Shown piece after piece: positions 1-8,057 of a stretch of DNA of 33,586 nt. The translations under genes and the position numbers were made by a program. The notes beneath the pieces were generated by a model, which was not told where the DNA came from, did not search any database, and was given only the letters and a program-made list of their open reading frames with translations. How positions within the stretch are numbered: the first letter of the stretch is position 1; every line of letters begins with the position of its first letter. Origin of the DNA: Streptococcus parasanguinis (GTDB taxonomy: Bacteria; Bacillota; Bacilli; Lactobacillales; Streptococcaceae); NCBI GenBank assembly GCA_018377375.1, contig JAGZZN010000015.1:1-33586 (forward strand). Direction: 5' to 3'.

Positions 1-269
1 CACATGACACAGGGCTCAATCGTGACAAAAAGCGTCGTATCCAGCAGGCGCCAGCTATTTTCACGCTGATTGGCCTCCTCGATCGCCATGATTTCCGCAT
101 GCATGACCGCCCGCTGCAGCTCCTCACGCGCATTATGTCCACGCCCGATAATCTGACCATCCTTGACCAAGACACAGCCAATCGGTATTTCCTCATGGGC
201 CAAGGCAATCTCCGCCTCCTTCAGGGCTTCCCTCATAAACATCGCTTTTTCCTCTATCGTGTAGTCCAT
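1..269 (-). CDS. tadA: tRNA-specific adenosine deaminase, 5' part (cut by window edge)
   Basis: TadA deaminates adenosine 34 of tRNA-Arg(ACG) to inosine in the cytoplasm. The visible 89 residues start MDYTIEEKAMFMREAL and carry the zinc/catalytic motif HAEIMAI (His and Glu) near residue 57. They end with the PCVM start of the PCxxC zinc motif, where the window cuts the gene; roughly the last 40% of a normal TadA is missing. The start at 269 has an AAGGAAGAAGGAAGAG ribosome site just upstream and a promoter at 301-330. The family call is secure from the two motifs. Confidence 0.93.
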   Translation of the reverse strand, partial: MDYTIEEKAMFMREALKEAEIALAHEEIPIGCVLVKDGQIIGRGHNAREELQRAVMHAEIMAIEEANQRENSWRLLDTTLFVTIEPCVM

Positions 270-300
270 CTCTTCCTTCTTCCTTTTAGTTTCTTTGTTC

Positions 301-330
301 ATTATACCATAGGCAGCTTACGACTCACAA
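301..330 (-). promoter_or_regulatory. tadA promoter
   Basis: On the minus strand a -10 TATAAT (301-306) is preceded by TGG, making an extended -10. A -35-like TTGTGA lies at 325-330 with an 18-bp spacer. The -35 box overlaps the T-tract of the upstream terminator at 329-352, so termination and initiation sit back to back. Confidence 0.65.
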
Positions 331-352
331 AAAAAGCCGCCGATTGGGCGAC
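329..352 (-). terminator. Rho-independent terminator
   Basis: Read on the minus strand: a 6-bp stem GTCGCC/GGCGGC (one G-U pair) with a 5-nt loop, followed by seven Ts. It probably ends the transcript of the ABC exporter locus, whose last gene stops about 220 nt upstream. Confidence 0.75.
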
Positions 353-571
353 TCTTATGGGAGATTATTATGAAAAAGTTTAGGAGGTTTAAACAAAGTT
401 AGGAGGTCTTTGTTTATGCTTCTAGTATAGCTGGCCTATCTTAAATAAAGCTTAAGTTCTCTGAGTATTGATGATTTTGGAAATATCACCACTTAGAATC
501 TCAAAAATATCTGACAAATTGCTGGCTTACTACTATCCGCTTTGTCGCAGAACCAACTATTGTGGCATCGC
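353..571. other. AT-rich gap with no convincing gene
   Basis: No gene with start and ribosome site is visible. On the minus strand, in the same frame as the ABC exporter and after several stops, 452-526 keeps 24 open codons reading ASNLSDIFEILSGDISKI and so on. This could be a relic of a longer coding end. A direct repeat TTAGGAGGT occurs at 380-388 and 399-407, and a 9-bp AT-rich inverted repeat pairs 390-398 with 408-416. Confidence 0.4.
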
Positions 572-2149
572 TCATCCTTTACGTAACTCAAGGATTTGGT
601 CATAGCGCTCTTCTTCATCAATATGATGGGCTATTTCTAGTACCGTGATCGGCAAAGAAAAGATTAGGTCTCTAACCAGACGACTATTTTTTTCGTCCAA
701 AGCTGATGTCACTTCGTCCGCTAATAAAATATCCTTCTCGCGTAAGAGAAAACGAGCCAACTCTAATCTGACACGCTGACCTCCTGAAATGTTTTCACCA
801 TTATTATGAATTTCTACATTCAAAATATCCTGAAATTCATCTATTAAGCCAACTCGGTCCAATACCTCCAATAATTCATGGTCCTGAAAAGGCTGACCAA
901 AAGTTAGATTATAGCGGATAGTATCGTTAAACAGGAAGGAATGCTGGCTAATTAAACCGATATTCCCTTGGAAATGACTCGTTATTTGATTTCCATCATA
1001 CTGAACGAAAATGTCACCCTCATCACATACTTCTTCTCCTAAAATCAAGCGAAAAAGAGTCGTCTTTCCAGACCCGCTCGGTCCTTTGATTAAGACCTTC
1101 TGACCTACTGAAATCGTCGCCGTCAAATCAGAAAAAAGCTGACGTTCAGCAAAACTTTTTGAAATATGATTTAAGCGCAACGATTCGAGATTTTCAACAA
1201 ATTGATCCTTTGTCTCTTCGAAATCAGGTTCTTCCTCGATAATCTTAAACAGGCGGTTCGCAGTCGGCAAGGCACCTTGGAGATTGGCTGCACTGTACAT
1301 CAGAGTTTGGATCGGTTCTACCAGCATCCCCGCAGCAACATACATAGAGATGAGGCTTGTAATAGAAATAGAATTTCCCTGTAAACTCAAATAAAAGCCT
1401 AAAGCAAGAGGAACAACCTGACTAAAAAAGACCATAAATCCATTAAAGAAAAAAATAATATTATGTGTGAAACAAAATCTTTGGATGGCTTTTTGATATT
1501 CTCCGTTTAAATCATTCACGCGCTCTTCATTCAGCCTCATGGCCTGATTAATCCGTAAGGTTTGGCTGCCTTGCATACTATCCGAGACAAGCCCATGTAA
1601 TTTCGTTCTAAGCTTGGACCAGCTGTCTCCCGAATCTTGTAAACGACGATTCATGATGAACTGAGGAATAGGTCTCATAATCGTAAAAATGACAAAAATA
1701 AGTCCTAAGAGAAAATTTTGTGAAACAATATAAATGGCTGTAACAAGGGCGACAAATCCCCAACTCACCATAACATTTATATTTTCCAAATAATTATCGC
1801 CCACATATTCCATATCTTGAGTTAGCAGACTAACTTTTTCATCATTGGAAAATTTAGGATTCAATATGACTTTCTTAAATAAAAGGGCACGGACACTTTT
1901 GTTGATTTCTCTTCGGAATATATTGTGCGAATAGTTTGAAAACAGCATCAGACTATAAATAACAAGATAGACAGACAAACCAAATAAAACAAAATTGAGA
2001 ATTTTTCCATAAGAAAGGCCGTCTTGATCTAACTTCAAGGCCTTCGTTAAAATCAGAGGTTGCGCCAACACCAAACCACTATTCACAATACGCCCTAAAA
2101 AAATAGGAAAAAGATACTTCTTATCAATGTACTTATAAATATTTCTCAT
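572..2149 (-). CDS. ABC exporter, fused permease and ATPase (peptide-export type)
   Basis: A half-transporter that should dimerise in the membrane and use ATP to export a substrate. Counting from the first possible ATG (2158, 528 aa), residues 15-300 form the permease with about six hydrophobic segments. The ATPase follows: Walker A GPSGSGKTT at 359-367, signature ISGGQ at 457-461, Walker B ILLADE at 477-482, and a D-loop SALDEK. I place the start at the second ATG (2149), which has GGA 8 nt upstream; the first ATG (2158) has no ribosome site. No peptidase C39 domain is present. The gene follows a broken radical-SAM gene and a tiny Cys-x-Cys peptide frame, an arrangement known from ribosomally made, radical-SAM-modified peptides. 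Substrate export of such a peptide is an inference. All nucleotide-binding motifs are intact. Confidence 0.88.
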   Translation of the reverse strand: MRNIYKYIDKKYLFPIFLGRIVNSGLVLAQPLILTKALKLDQDGLSYGKILNFVLFGLSVYLVIYSLMLFSNYSHNIFRREINKSVRALLFKKVILNPKFSNDEKVSLLTQDMEYVGDNYLENINVMVSWGFVALVTAIYIVSQNFLLGLIFVIFTIMRPIPQFIMNRRLQDSGDSWSKLRTKLHGLVSDSMQGSQTLRINQAMRLNEERVNDLNGEYQKAIQRFCFTHNIIFFFNGFMVFFSQVVPLALGFYLSLQGNSISITSLISMYVAAGMLVEPIQTLMYSAANLQGALPTANRLFKIIEEEPDFEETKDQFVENLESLRLNHISKSFAERQLFSDLTATISVGQKVLIKGPSGSGKTTLFRLILGEEVCDEGDIFVQYDGNQITSHFQGNIGLISQHSFLFNDTIRYNLTFGQPFQDHELLEVLDRVGLIDEFQDILNVEIHNNGENISGGQRVRLELARFLLREKDILLADEVTSALDEKNSRLVRDLIFSLPITVLEIAHHIDEEERYDQILELRKG

Positions 2150-2168
2150 AATTATCATCCATCAAAAT

Positions 2169-2189
2169 AGAGGGCTAGCACAACCCTCT
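2169..2189 (-). terminator. Weak hairpin before the ABC exporter
   Basis: Stem AGAGGG/CCCTCT, extendable by a G-U pair, followed by TATTTTGAT on the minus strand. It sits between the tiny peptide frame and the exporter, as partial terminators often do between a peptide precursor gene and its downstream genes. Confidence 0.45.
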
Positions 2190-2214
2190 TCTCTAAATTT
2201 ATTTAAAATCGTGA

Positions 2215-2298
2215 TTATTTACAATCACAATTATAGTTAAATACTCTAGGTTTAGCATTCATTTTGTCATCGAATTTGTTATTCACTTTAACCTTCAC
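2215..2298 (-). CDS. Tiny open frame ending in Cys-Asp-Cys-Lys (27 codons, uncertain)
   Basis: A GTG codon overlaps the TGA of the truncated radical-SAM gene (GTGA overlap) and opens a 27-codon frame that ends FNYNCDCK. An internal GTG at 2286, preceded by GAAGG, would give 23 residues. It could be the C-terminal scrap of the radical-SAM enzyme left by an internal deletion, a very small peptide, or chance. The C-terminal CxC pair and the position before an exporter are the only reasons to list it. Confidence 0.25.
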   Translation of the reverse strand: MKVKVNNKFDDKMNAKPRVFNYNCDCK

Positions 2299-2573
2299 CG
2301 AAAATTACAATCTCCATGTGTCAAAATTGTTAGTTCCAATAATTCAGCATCTGTATCGCTTATTTTAGATAGATACTTTTCGACCTCATACTCACCCTCA
2401 CTTAAATATTTATTTTTATCAAGATAAGCATGAAACTCTTTCCTAATCACATCATTGCTGTCGACTACTCTATTCAATTCATTCGTAAGAAAAAATGAAT
2501 GATTGGTTTTAGTATTAAAATACAACGTACCATCATCAGTACTATATTTTAATATATATCGTGACAAATTCAT
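2295..2573 (-). pseudogene. Truncated radical-SAM peptide maturase, N-terminal part only
   Basis: 92 residues. The first about 75 resemble the pre-SAM region of radical-SAM/SPASM peptide maturases (a short beta-rich start with YFNTKTNHSFFL, then a helical segment). The frame then reaches LELTILTHGDCNFR, the classical lead-in to CxxxCxxC, and hits a TGA right after the first cysteine (residue 89). The rest of the motif, the barrel and any SPASM domain are missing; a full enzyme would be about 400-450 aa. The start is good (AGAGGTGAT upstream of ATG) and a promoter lies at 2612-2640, so the 5' end looks functional while the enzyme cannot bind its cluster. It neighbours an intact ABC exporter. 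I infer an internal deletion; a short protein that reuses only the N-terminal region is the less likely alternative. Confidence 0.6.
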
Positions 2574-2611
2574 ATTATCACCTCTTAATCTGTGTGACTT
2601 AACCTGCAGTA

Positions 2612-2640
2612 AGTGTACACCGATAGAAATATTAAATCAA
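2612..2640 (-). promoter_or_regulatory. Promoter of the radical-SAM remnant/ABC exporter locus
   Basis: On the minus strand -35 TTGATT (2635-2640), a 17-bp spacer, and -10 TACACT (2612-2617). The start codon follows about 40 nt downstream with a good ribosome site. Confidence 0.5.
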
Positions 2641-2659
2641 GCAATATTCAGCAGATTAG

Positions 2660-2675
2660 AAAAGTTCCAACTTTT
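2660..2675 (-). terminator. Weak AT-rich hairpin after the HAD gene
   Basis: Perfect 16-bp palindrome AAAAGTTGGAACTTTT on the minus strand, 17 nt past the HAD gene stop. It is T-rich at its end but low in GC, so termination may be partial. Confidence 0.4.
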
Positions 2676-2691
2676 AATATTTTGGAAAAGG

Positions 2692-3336
2692 TTATCCTAT
2701 AAAAGCTGCAATTTCGCCAACTTCTTGAGCAATATAGGTGGCGCCGGCTTCTTCCAATTCTTCCCTGCTTCCAAAGCCATAAAGGACACCGATAGAATCA
2801 AGCTTTTGCGCTTGAGCGCCAAGCACATCGTGCTCCCTGTCTCCAATCATGATGGTATGCGCCAAATCTGTAATCCCATTTTGCTCCAAGGCATACTGGA
2901 TAACATCGCTTTTTTTACTACGTTTTCTATCCATGGTCGCACCAGCGACAAAGTCAAAATAATCATACAAACCAAAGTGTTTGAGAATTTGAATGGAAAA
3001 TTCTTCAGGCTTTGACGTAGCTACAATCAACTGTTTGCCAGCCTGCTTGAGAGAAGCCAGCAAGTCAGGAACGCCTAGATAGACCTCATTTTCATAAAGG
3101 CCTTTTTCGGAAAAATACTCATGATAGTAGTCAATGGCCTTTAAACATTCTTCCTTAGAAAATCCATAAAAGCGCTCAAAAGACTCCTGCAAGGGCGGAC
3201 CGATGAAAACTCTCAATGCTTTCTTGTCTGGCACTTGAATCCCATATTTTCCTAAGGCATAGGCCACCGAGTTGGTAATCCCTAGTTCTGAATTGGTCAA
3301 GGTGCCGTCTAGGTCAAATAAAATCGTTTGATACAT
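2692..3336 (-). CDS. HAD-superfamily hydrolase (phosphoglycolate phosphatase-like)
   Basis: A soluble 214-residue phosphatase of the Gph/PgmB branch. Motif I is FDLDGT (nucleophile Asp8, acid/base Asp10). Motif II is VATSK, the motif III lysine lies in KSDVI, and motif IV is MIGDREHD. A helical cap lies between motifs I and II (about residues 15-80), containing FIGPPLQESF, which is common in streptococcal HAD hydrolases annotated as phosphoglycolate phosphatases. The substrate cannot be read from the sequence. The start has AGAGG upstream. It lies downstream of purA in the same direction, with repeat B between them. Confidence 0.85.
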   Translation of the reverse strand: MYQTILFDLDGTLTNSELGITNSVAYALGKYGIQVPDKKALRVFIGPPLQESFERFYGFSKEECLKAIDYYHEYFSEKGLYENEVYLGVPDLLASLKQAGKQLIVATSKPEEFSIQILKHFGLYDYFDFVAGATMDRKRSKKSDVIQYALEQNGITDLAHTIMIGDREHDVLGAQAQKLDSIGVLYGFGSREELEEAGATYIAQEVGEIAAFIG

Positions 3337-3360
3337 TTTTTCCTCTTTCTGCTTTCAAAA

Positions 3361-3535
3361 AGAGGCTGGGACAAAAGTCCTAGCCTCTCAATTGTCTTTG
3401 GATTGTCGAGCAAGACGCAGTGGTTGAGTGGCTCTACTACGCTGATTTCATCAGCTTTTACAGCCCTACTCAACTGTGCGGAGGTGGGACGATGAAATCG
3501 AATTCTAACGAATGACCGATTTCTGTCCCACTCTC
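3361..3535. repeat. Structured intergenic repeat, family B, full copy
   Basis: About 175 bp between purA and the HAD gene. Three foldable units: a left hairpin of 12-bp arms around AAAA (3361-3388); a middle unit with outer arms near 3422-3428 and 3469-3475 and an inner hairpin GCTGAT/ATCAGC; and a right unit in which GTGGGAC (3484-3490) pairs with GTCCCAC (3525-3531), enclosing GAAATCG/CGATTTC and ATTC/GAAT. A near-identical copy starts at 33480. Open frames across it are a by-product of the repeat. It resembles streptococcal small dispersed repeats; I cannot name the family with certainty. Confidence 0.85.
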
Positions 3536-3549
3536 TTATCTTCATTTGC

Positions 3550-4842
<1,293 letters not shown>

Positions 4843-4859
4843 AATTCTTTTTCATATAC

Positions 4860-4881
4860 CATAGATAGTTGCCTATCTATG
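4860..4881 (-). promoter_or_regulatory. Hairpin in the purA leader
   Basis: Perfect 9-bp stem CATAGATAG/CTATCTATG closed by a GCAA tetraloop (GNRA type) on the minus strand, between the promoter and the weak purA ribosome site. A second small hairpin GCAGG/CCTGC lies further upstream (about 4900-4917). No known riboswitch pattern is recognised. Confidence 0.5.
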
Positions 4882-4934
4882 CCTTTCTTCAAACTAAGGG
4901 CAGGAGTCTCACCTGCAAGTTTGTCTTACACTCT

Positions 4935-4963
4935 ATTATAAGCAATTTTTAATGTTTTTTCAA
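4935..4963 (-). promoter_or_regulatory. purA promoter
   Basis: Minus strand -35 TTGAAA (4958-4963), 17-bp spacer, perfect -10 TATAAT (4935-4940). It predicts a leader of about 85 nt before the purA ATG. Confidence 0.8.
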
Positions 4964-5145
4964 GATCCACTCGGCTATCGTTTATTTTTCTCCTTTCTTT
5001 TTAAACCAACTTCTCTATGAAACTCGTCTTTTACTTGGAAATTGCTTCTTTCTAGAAATAACGTTCGGAATTTTCTTTTCTTCTCGTCCTTCTTCTGAAA
5101 CGACTGATTTTCGGAATTCTCCTTGCCCCCACTTTGCTTGATTTG

Positions 5146-5154
5146 TGCTAAAAT
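5146..5154 (+). promoter_or_regulatory. Extended -10 of hslO, abutting the start codon
   Basis: TGCTAAAAT, part of TGTGCTAAAAT, ends 7 nt before the hslO ATG at 5162. With the usual spacing, transcription would begin at or next to the A of the start codon. No good -35 at 16-18 bp was found. The purA-hslO gap upstream (about 4964-5145) is pyrimidine-rich and holds a twice-used TTCGGAATT; no gene is supported there. Confidence 0.55.
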
Positions 5155-5161
5155 AGTAGGT

Positions 5162-6034
5162 ATGGACAAAATTATTAAAACTATCTCAGAAAGTGGTGCT
5201 TTTCGTGCTTATGTACTAGACAGTACAGAAACTGTACGAACAGCCCAAGAAAAACATCATACACAAGCTAGCTCCACGGTCGCACTTGGCCGTACCCTCA
5301 TTGCCAGCCAAATCTTGGCGGCAAACGAGAAAGGAGAAACTAAAATTACGGTCAAAGTCCTTGGGACTAGCTCACTCGGAGCTATCATCACCGTGGCAGA
5401 TACCAAGGGAAATGTGAAAGGCTACGTGCAGAATCCTGGAGTGGATATCAAGAAAACCGCGACCGGTGAAGTTCTGGTCGGACCATTTGTCGGAAACGGA
5501 GAATTCTTGGTCATCACAGATTATGGTACGGGAAATCCTTATCACTCCATGACCCCTCTTGTAACCGGTGAAATCGGAGAAGACCTGGCCTTTTATCTGA
5601 CAGAAAGCCAACAAACACCATCTGCAGTTGGACTCAATGTTCTGTTGGATGACGAAGATAAGGTTAAAGTGGCGGGTGGCTTCTTGCTCCAGGTCTTGCC
5701 AAATGCCAAGGAAGAAGAAATCGCGCGCTTTGAAAAACGCATCCAAGAAATGCCTGCCATCTCCACACTTTTGGAATCTGAAGACCATATTGAAGCTCTT
5801 CTTGCCGCTATCTATGGGGATGAACCTTTCAAACGCCTCTCTGAAGAAGGACTTCGCTTCCAGTGCGACTGCAGCCGTGAGCGTTTCTTGAACGCTTTAG
5901 CAAGTCTGCCAGCTAGTGATCTAAAAGAGATGAAAGACGAAGATCACGGTGCAGAGATTACCTGCCAATTTTGCCAAACCCACTACCACTTTGACGAAAA
6001 TGACTTGGAGGAACTCATTCGTGACAAATCTTAA
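5162..6034 (+). CDS. hslO: Redox-regulated chaperone Hsp33
   Basis: A cytoplasmic holdase activated when oxidation releases zinc from its C-terminal cysteines. 290 aa from the ATG at 5162, beginning MDKIIKTISESGAFRAY; the frame is open 13 codons further upstream, but MDK is the conserved family start. The redox switch is intact: CDC at about residue 239 and CQFC at about 271, giving the CxC...CxxC zinc site. It overlaps dusB by 14 nt, so the two are translationally linked. There is only a GTAGG stretch as a possible ribosome site, and the promoter nearly touches the start codon. Confidence 0.97.
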   Translation: MDKIIKTISESGAFRAYVLDSTETVRTAQEKHHTQASSTVALGRTLIASQILAANEKGETKITVKVLGTSSLGAIITVADTKGNVKGYVQNPGVDIKKTATGEVLVGPFVGNGEFLVITDYGTGNPYHSMTPLVTGEIGEDLAFYLTESQQTPSAVGLNVLLDDEDKVKVAGGFLLQVLPNAKEEEIARFEKRIQEMPAISTLLESEDHIEALLAAIYGDEPFKRLSEEGLRFQCDCSRERFLNALASLPASDLKEMKDEDHGAEITCQFCQTHYHFDENDLEELIRDKS

Positions 6035-6998
6035 TACGCCATTTATGATCGGGGATGTCGAAATCCCTAACCGTACTGTCCTAGCCCCAATGGCTGGAGT
6101 GACCAACTCGGCTTTCCGGACCATTGCCAAAGAACTGGGAGCAGGGCTCGTTGTGATGGAAATGGTCTCTGACAAGGGAATCCAGTACAACAATGAAAAG
6201 ACGCTTCACATGCTCCATATCGATGAAGGAGAAAATCCTGTATCGATCCAACTCTTTGGAAGTGACGAAGATAGCCTCGCACGCGCAGCTGAATTTATCC
6301 AAGAAAATACCAAGACCGATATCGTCGATATCAACATGGGTTGCCCGGTGAATAAAATCGTCAAGAACGAGGCTGGTGCCATGTGGCTCAAGGATCCAGA
6401 CAAGATCTACTCCATCATCAATAAGGTTCAATCTGTCCTTGATATCCCCCTCACTGTTAAAATGCGGACGGGTTGGTCGGACCCTTCCCTAGCAGTTGAG
6501 AATGCCCTCGCTGCTGAAGCCGCAGGTGTCTCTGCCCTCGCCATGCATGGACGGACTCGGGAGCAAATGTATACGGGGCATGCGGACCTTGAGACCCTTC
6601 ACAAGGTTGCACAAGCTCTGACCAAGATTCCATTTATCGCAAACGGAGATATCCGTACGGTTCAAGATGCCAAACAACGGATCGAAGAAGTCGGTGCTGA
6701 TGCGGTCATGATTGGTCGTGCTGCTATGGGCAATCCTTATCTCTTCAACCAAATCAACCACTACTTTGAAACAGGAGAAATCCTGCCTGATTTAACTTTT
6801 GAAGACAAGATGAAGATCGCTTACGAACACTTGAAACGCTTGATCGATCTCAAAGGTGAGCACATTGCCGTTCGTGAATTCCGTGGCCTCGCCCCTCACT
6901 ACCTCCGTGGTACCTCAGGTGCAGCCAAACTCCGTGGAGCCATCTCGCAAGCCAGCACTCTGGCTGAGATTGAAGAACTCTTACAATTAAAAGCATAG
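6021..6998 (+). CDS. dusB: tRNA-dihydrouridine synthase
   Basis: FMN enzyme that reduces uridine to dihydrouridine in tRNA D-loops. I choose the GTG at 6021 (325 aa; VTNLNTPFMIG), which has GGAGG upstream, rather than an in-frame ATG at 5949 that would lie deep inside hslO. The TIM-barrel core shows APMAGVTNSAFR (FMN site), the catalytic-Cys motif NMGCPVNKIVKNEAGA, VKMRTGW, AMHGRTREQMYTG, IANGDI and MIGRAAMGNP. The C-terminal helical domain (about 245-325) has REFRG. Streptococcal genomes pair this gene with hslO, as here. A strong terminator follows. Confidence 0.95.
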   Translation: MTNLNTPFMIGDVEIPNRTVLAPMAGVTNSAFRTIAKELGAGLVVMEMVSDKGIQYNNEKTLHMLHIDEGENPVSIQLFGSDEDSLARAAEFIQENTKTDIVDINMGCPVNKIVKNEAGAMWLKDPDKIYSIINKVQSVLDIPLTVKMRTGWSDPSLAVENALAAEAAGVSALAMHGRTREQMYTGHADLETLHKVAQALTKIPFIANGDIRTVQDAKQRIEEVGADAVMIGRAAMGNPYLFNQINHYFETGEILPDLTFEDKMKIAYEHLKRLIDLKGEHIAVREFRGLAPHYLRGTSGAAKLRGAISQASTLAEIEELLQLKA

Positions 6999-7006
6999 AA
7001 ATACAA

Positions 7007-7037
7007 ACAGGACCTCATGTGAGGTCCTGTACTATTT
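7007..7037 (+). terminator. Terminator after dusB
   Basis: A nearly perfect 24-nt palindrome (arms ACAGGACCTCA and TGAGGTCCTGT, 7007-7030) followed by ACTATTTTT. It could also act on the minus strand. Confidence 0.85.
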
Positions 7038-7109
7038 TTAAATAAGTTAAGCAATTCGGCAAAGAAATATAAATATGTTTTAATTTTTTGAGCGAATCAA
7101 AAAAATACC

Positions 7110-7247
7110 GAAACTTTCCGCTGTGAGAAAAGTGCCTGAAACACGATTGTTTCAGGCACTCGGGAGTTTTGAGACCTTAGGCTCAAAACTAAGTCATGGA
7201 ACTTCTTCGAAGTTCGCTGACGTCCGTACTCACCTAAGGAAAGTTTC
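7110..7247. repeat. 138-bp structured repeat, family A, copy 1
   Basis: Bounded by inverted ends GAAACTTTCC (7110-7119) and GGAAAGTTTC (7238-7247). Inside are a 13-bp hairpin with loop CGAT (7131-7160), a 9-bp hairpin (7165-7190) and a 7-bp hairpin GAACTTC/GAAGTTC (7199-7215). Copy 2 lies at 11882-12019 with the same length and layout and compensatory changes in the first two stems. It sits between the convergent dusB and yoaK-like genes. The fold resembles BOX-type streptococcal elements, but I cannot confirm membership. Confidence 0.88.
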
Positions 7248-7271
7248 TAAGATGACTTTGTCATTAATCTA

Positions 7272-7299
7272 AAACAGGACCTCACACGGGGTCCTGTTT
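7272..7299 (-). terminator. Terminator after the DUF1275 gene
   Basis: 10-bp stem AAACAGGACC/GGTCCTGTTT directly after the stop codon, ending in a short T run on the minus strand. Its left arm repeats the AAACAGGACCTCA of the dusB terminator on the other side of repeat A. Confidence 0.7.
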
Positions 7300-7986
7300 C
7301 TATAGATTATCTGTTTGCAGGCCGAGTTGTTTGACTCTGGCGGTGTAGTAGGTCATGATCAAAAAGAGGTTGGCTGTGATCAGCCAGATGGCCCATTGGT
7401 GAATGAAATGCATGAGGATGGCTACGCTAATAGCTCCCGCAATAAAGCTTCCAACGACAATCCCGTAATTCATGGCCTGACGCCGATACTCGTCCAAATC
7501 TCCCTTTCCTCGAGTGATTCGGTACAAGGCCGTCAGCATCTTGCGATAATTTCCGGAAGTCATAAAGATCACATAAGGGTGATTTTCGATGAGGCTCCCT
7601 GTAAAGGTCAACATCATCATCCCTGTCCCAAAAGCAATAAAGGGAACTTCTACAGGTGGTATGACAGACACCAAGGGAATCAGGAGTGTCACCACAAACA
7701 AAGGAAGCAACATCTTGGTCCGCCAAAAGGCTGTCTTGCGATATTCTTTGATATGGAGGGCAACCAGAAAGCCGATCGAGAAAAATATAATCGATGAAAA
7801 ACGCATGACGGTATTTTCGACACGGGGATCGTGCCAATCAGCGATGAGAAGCAGGAGGTTCCCCGTTTGGGTCGCGACCAAACTCCGGTAGTGCATGTGG
7901 CAAAAAACATCAAGACCCCCTCCGATAAAACCAAGCAGAGCCCCCATCAGTCGTGTATTTTGTGGTAAAATTATTTTTTCTTCCAT
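7300..7986 (-). CDS. YoaK-family (DUF1275) membrane protein
   Basis: 228 aa from the ATG at 7986 (MEEKIILPQNTRLMG). A longer frame begins at 8034, but that start lies upstream of the predicted transcription start. Six hydrophobic segments are visible, with the family features GFIGGGLDVFCHMHY near the N-terminus and ATQTGNLL shortly after. A central loop carries MTSGNYRK. The family is widespread and its substrate is unknown. It is a single-gene unit with its own promoter and terminator. Confidence 0.85.
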   Translation of the reverse strand: MEEKIILPQNTRLMGALLGFIGGGLDVFCHMHYRSLVATQTGNLLLLIADWHDPRVENTVMRFSSIIFFSIGFLVALHIKEYRKTAFWRTKMLLPLFVVTLLIPLVSVIPPVEVPFIAFGTGMMMLTFTGSLIENHPYVIFMTSGNYRKMLTALYRITRGKGDLDEYRRQAMNYGIVVGSFIAGAISVAILMHFIHQWAIWLITANLFLIMTYYTARVKQLGLQTDNL

Positions 7987-8017
7987 CGTCTTGTCTCTTT
8001 TGATCTCAATTATGTTT

Positions 8018-8042
8018 ATTATACCACTTTGCACACAAGTGG
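8018..8042 (-). promoter_or_regulatory. Promoter with operator-like dyad upstream of the DUF1275 gene
   Basis: Extended -10 TGGTATAAT (TATAAT at 8018-8023) on the minus strand. The spacer holds a dyad, CCACTT and AAGTGG at the ends of a 19-bp stretch (8024-8042), placed where a repressor would block polymerase. No clear -35. Confidence 0.55.
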
Positions 8043-8057
8043 AGCAGGAAAAATCAG

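Noticed and set aside
2590..2690. Plus-strand frame with CDLTCSKC, a perfect CxxxCxxC motif, right next to the minus-strand radical-SAM remnant
   Set aside because: The frame has no start or ribosome site of its own and overlaps the promoter of the minus-strand gene; such a motif is expected about once or twice by chance in six frames of this window.
4975..5169. 64-codon Lys/Glu-rich minus-strand frame upstream of purA
   Set aside because: It begins inside hslO, covers the hslO promoter, has no ribosome site, and its composition follows from the pyrimidine-rich plus strand.
7110..7247. Assignment of repeat A to the pneumococcal BOX family
   Set aside because: Size and hairpins are reminiscent, but I could not match the boxA/boxC sequences with confidence.
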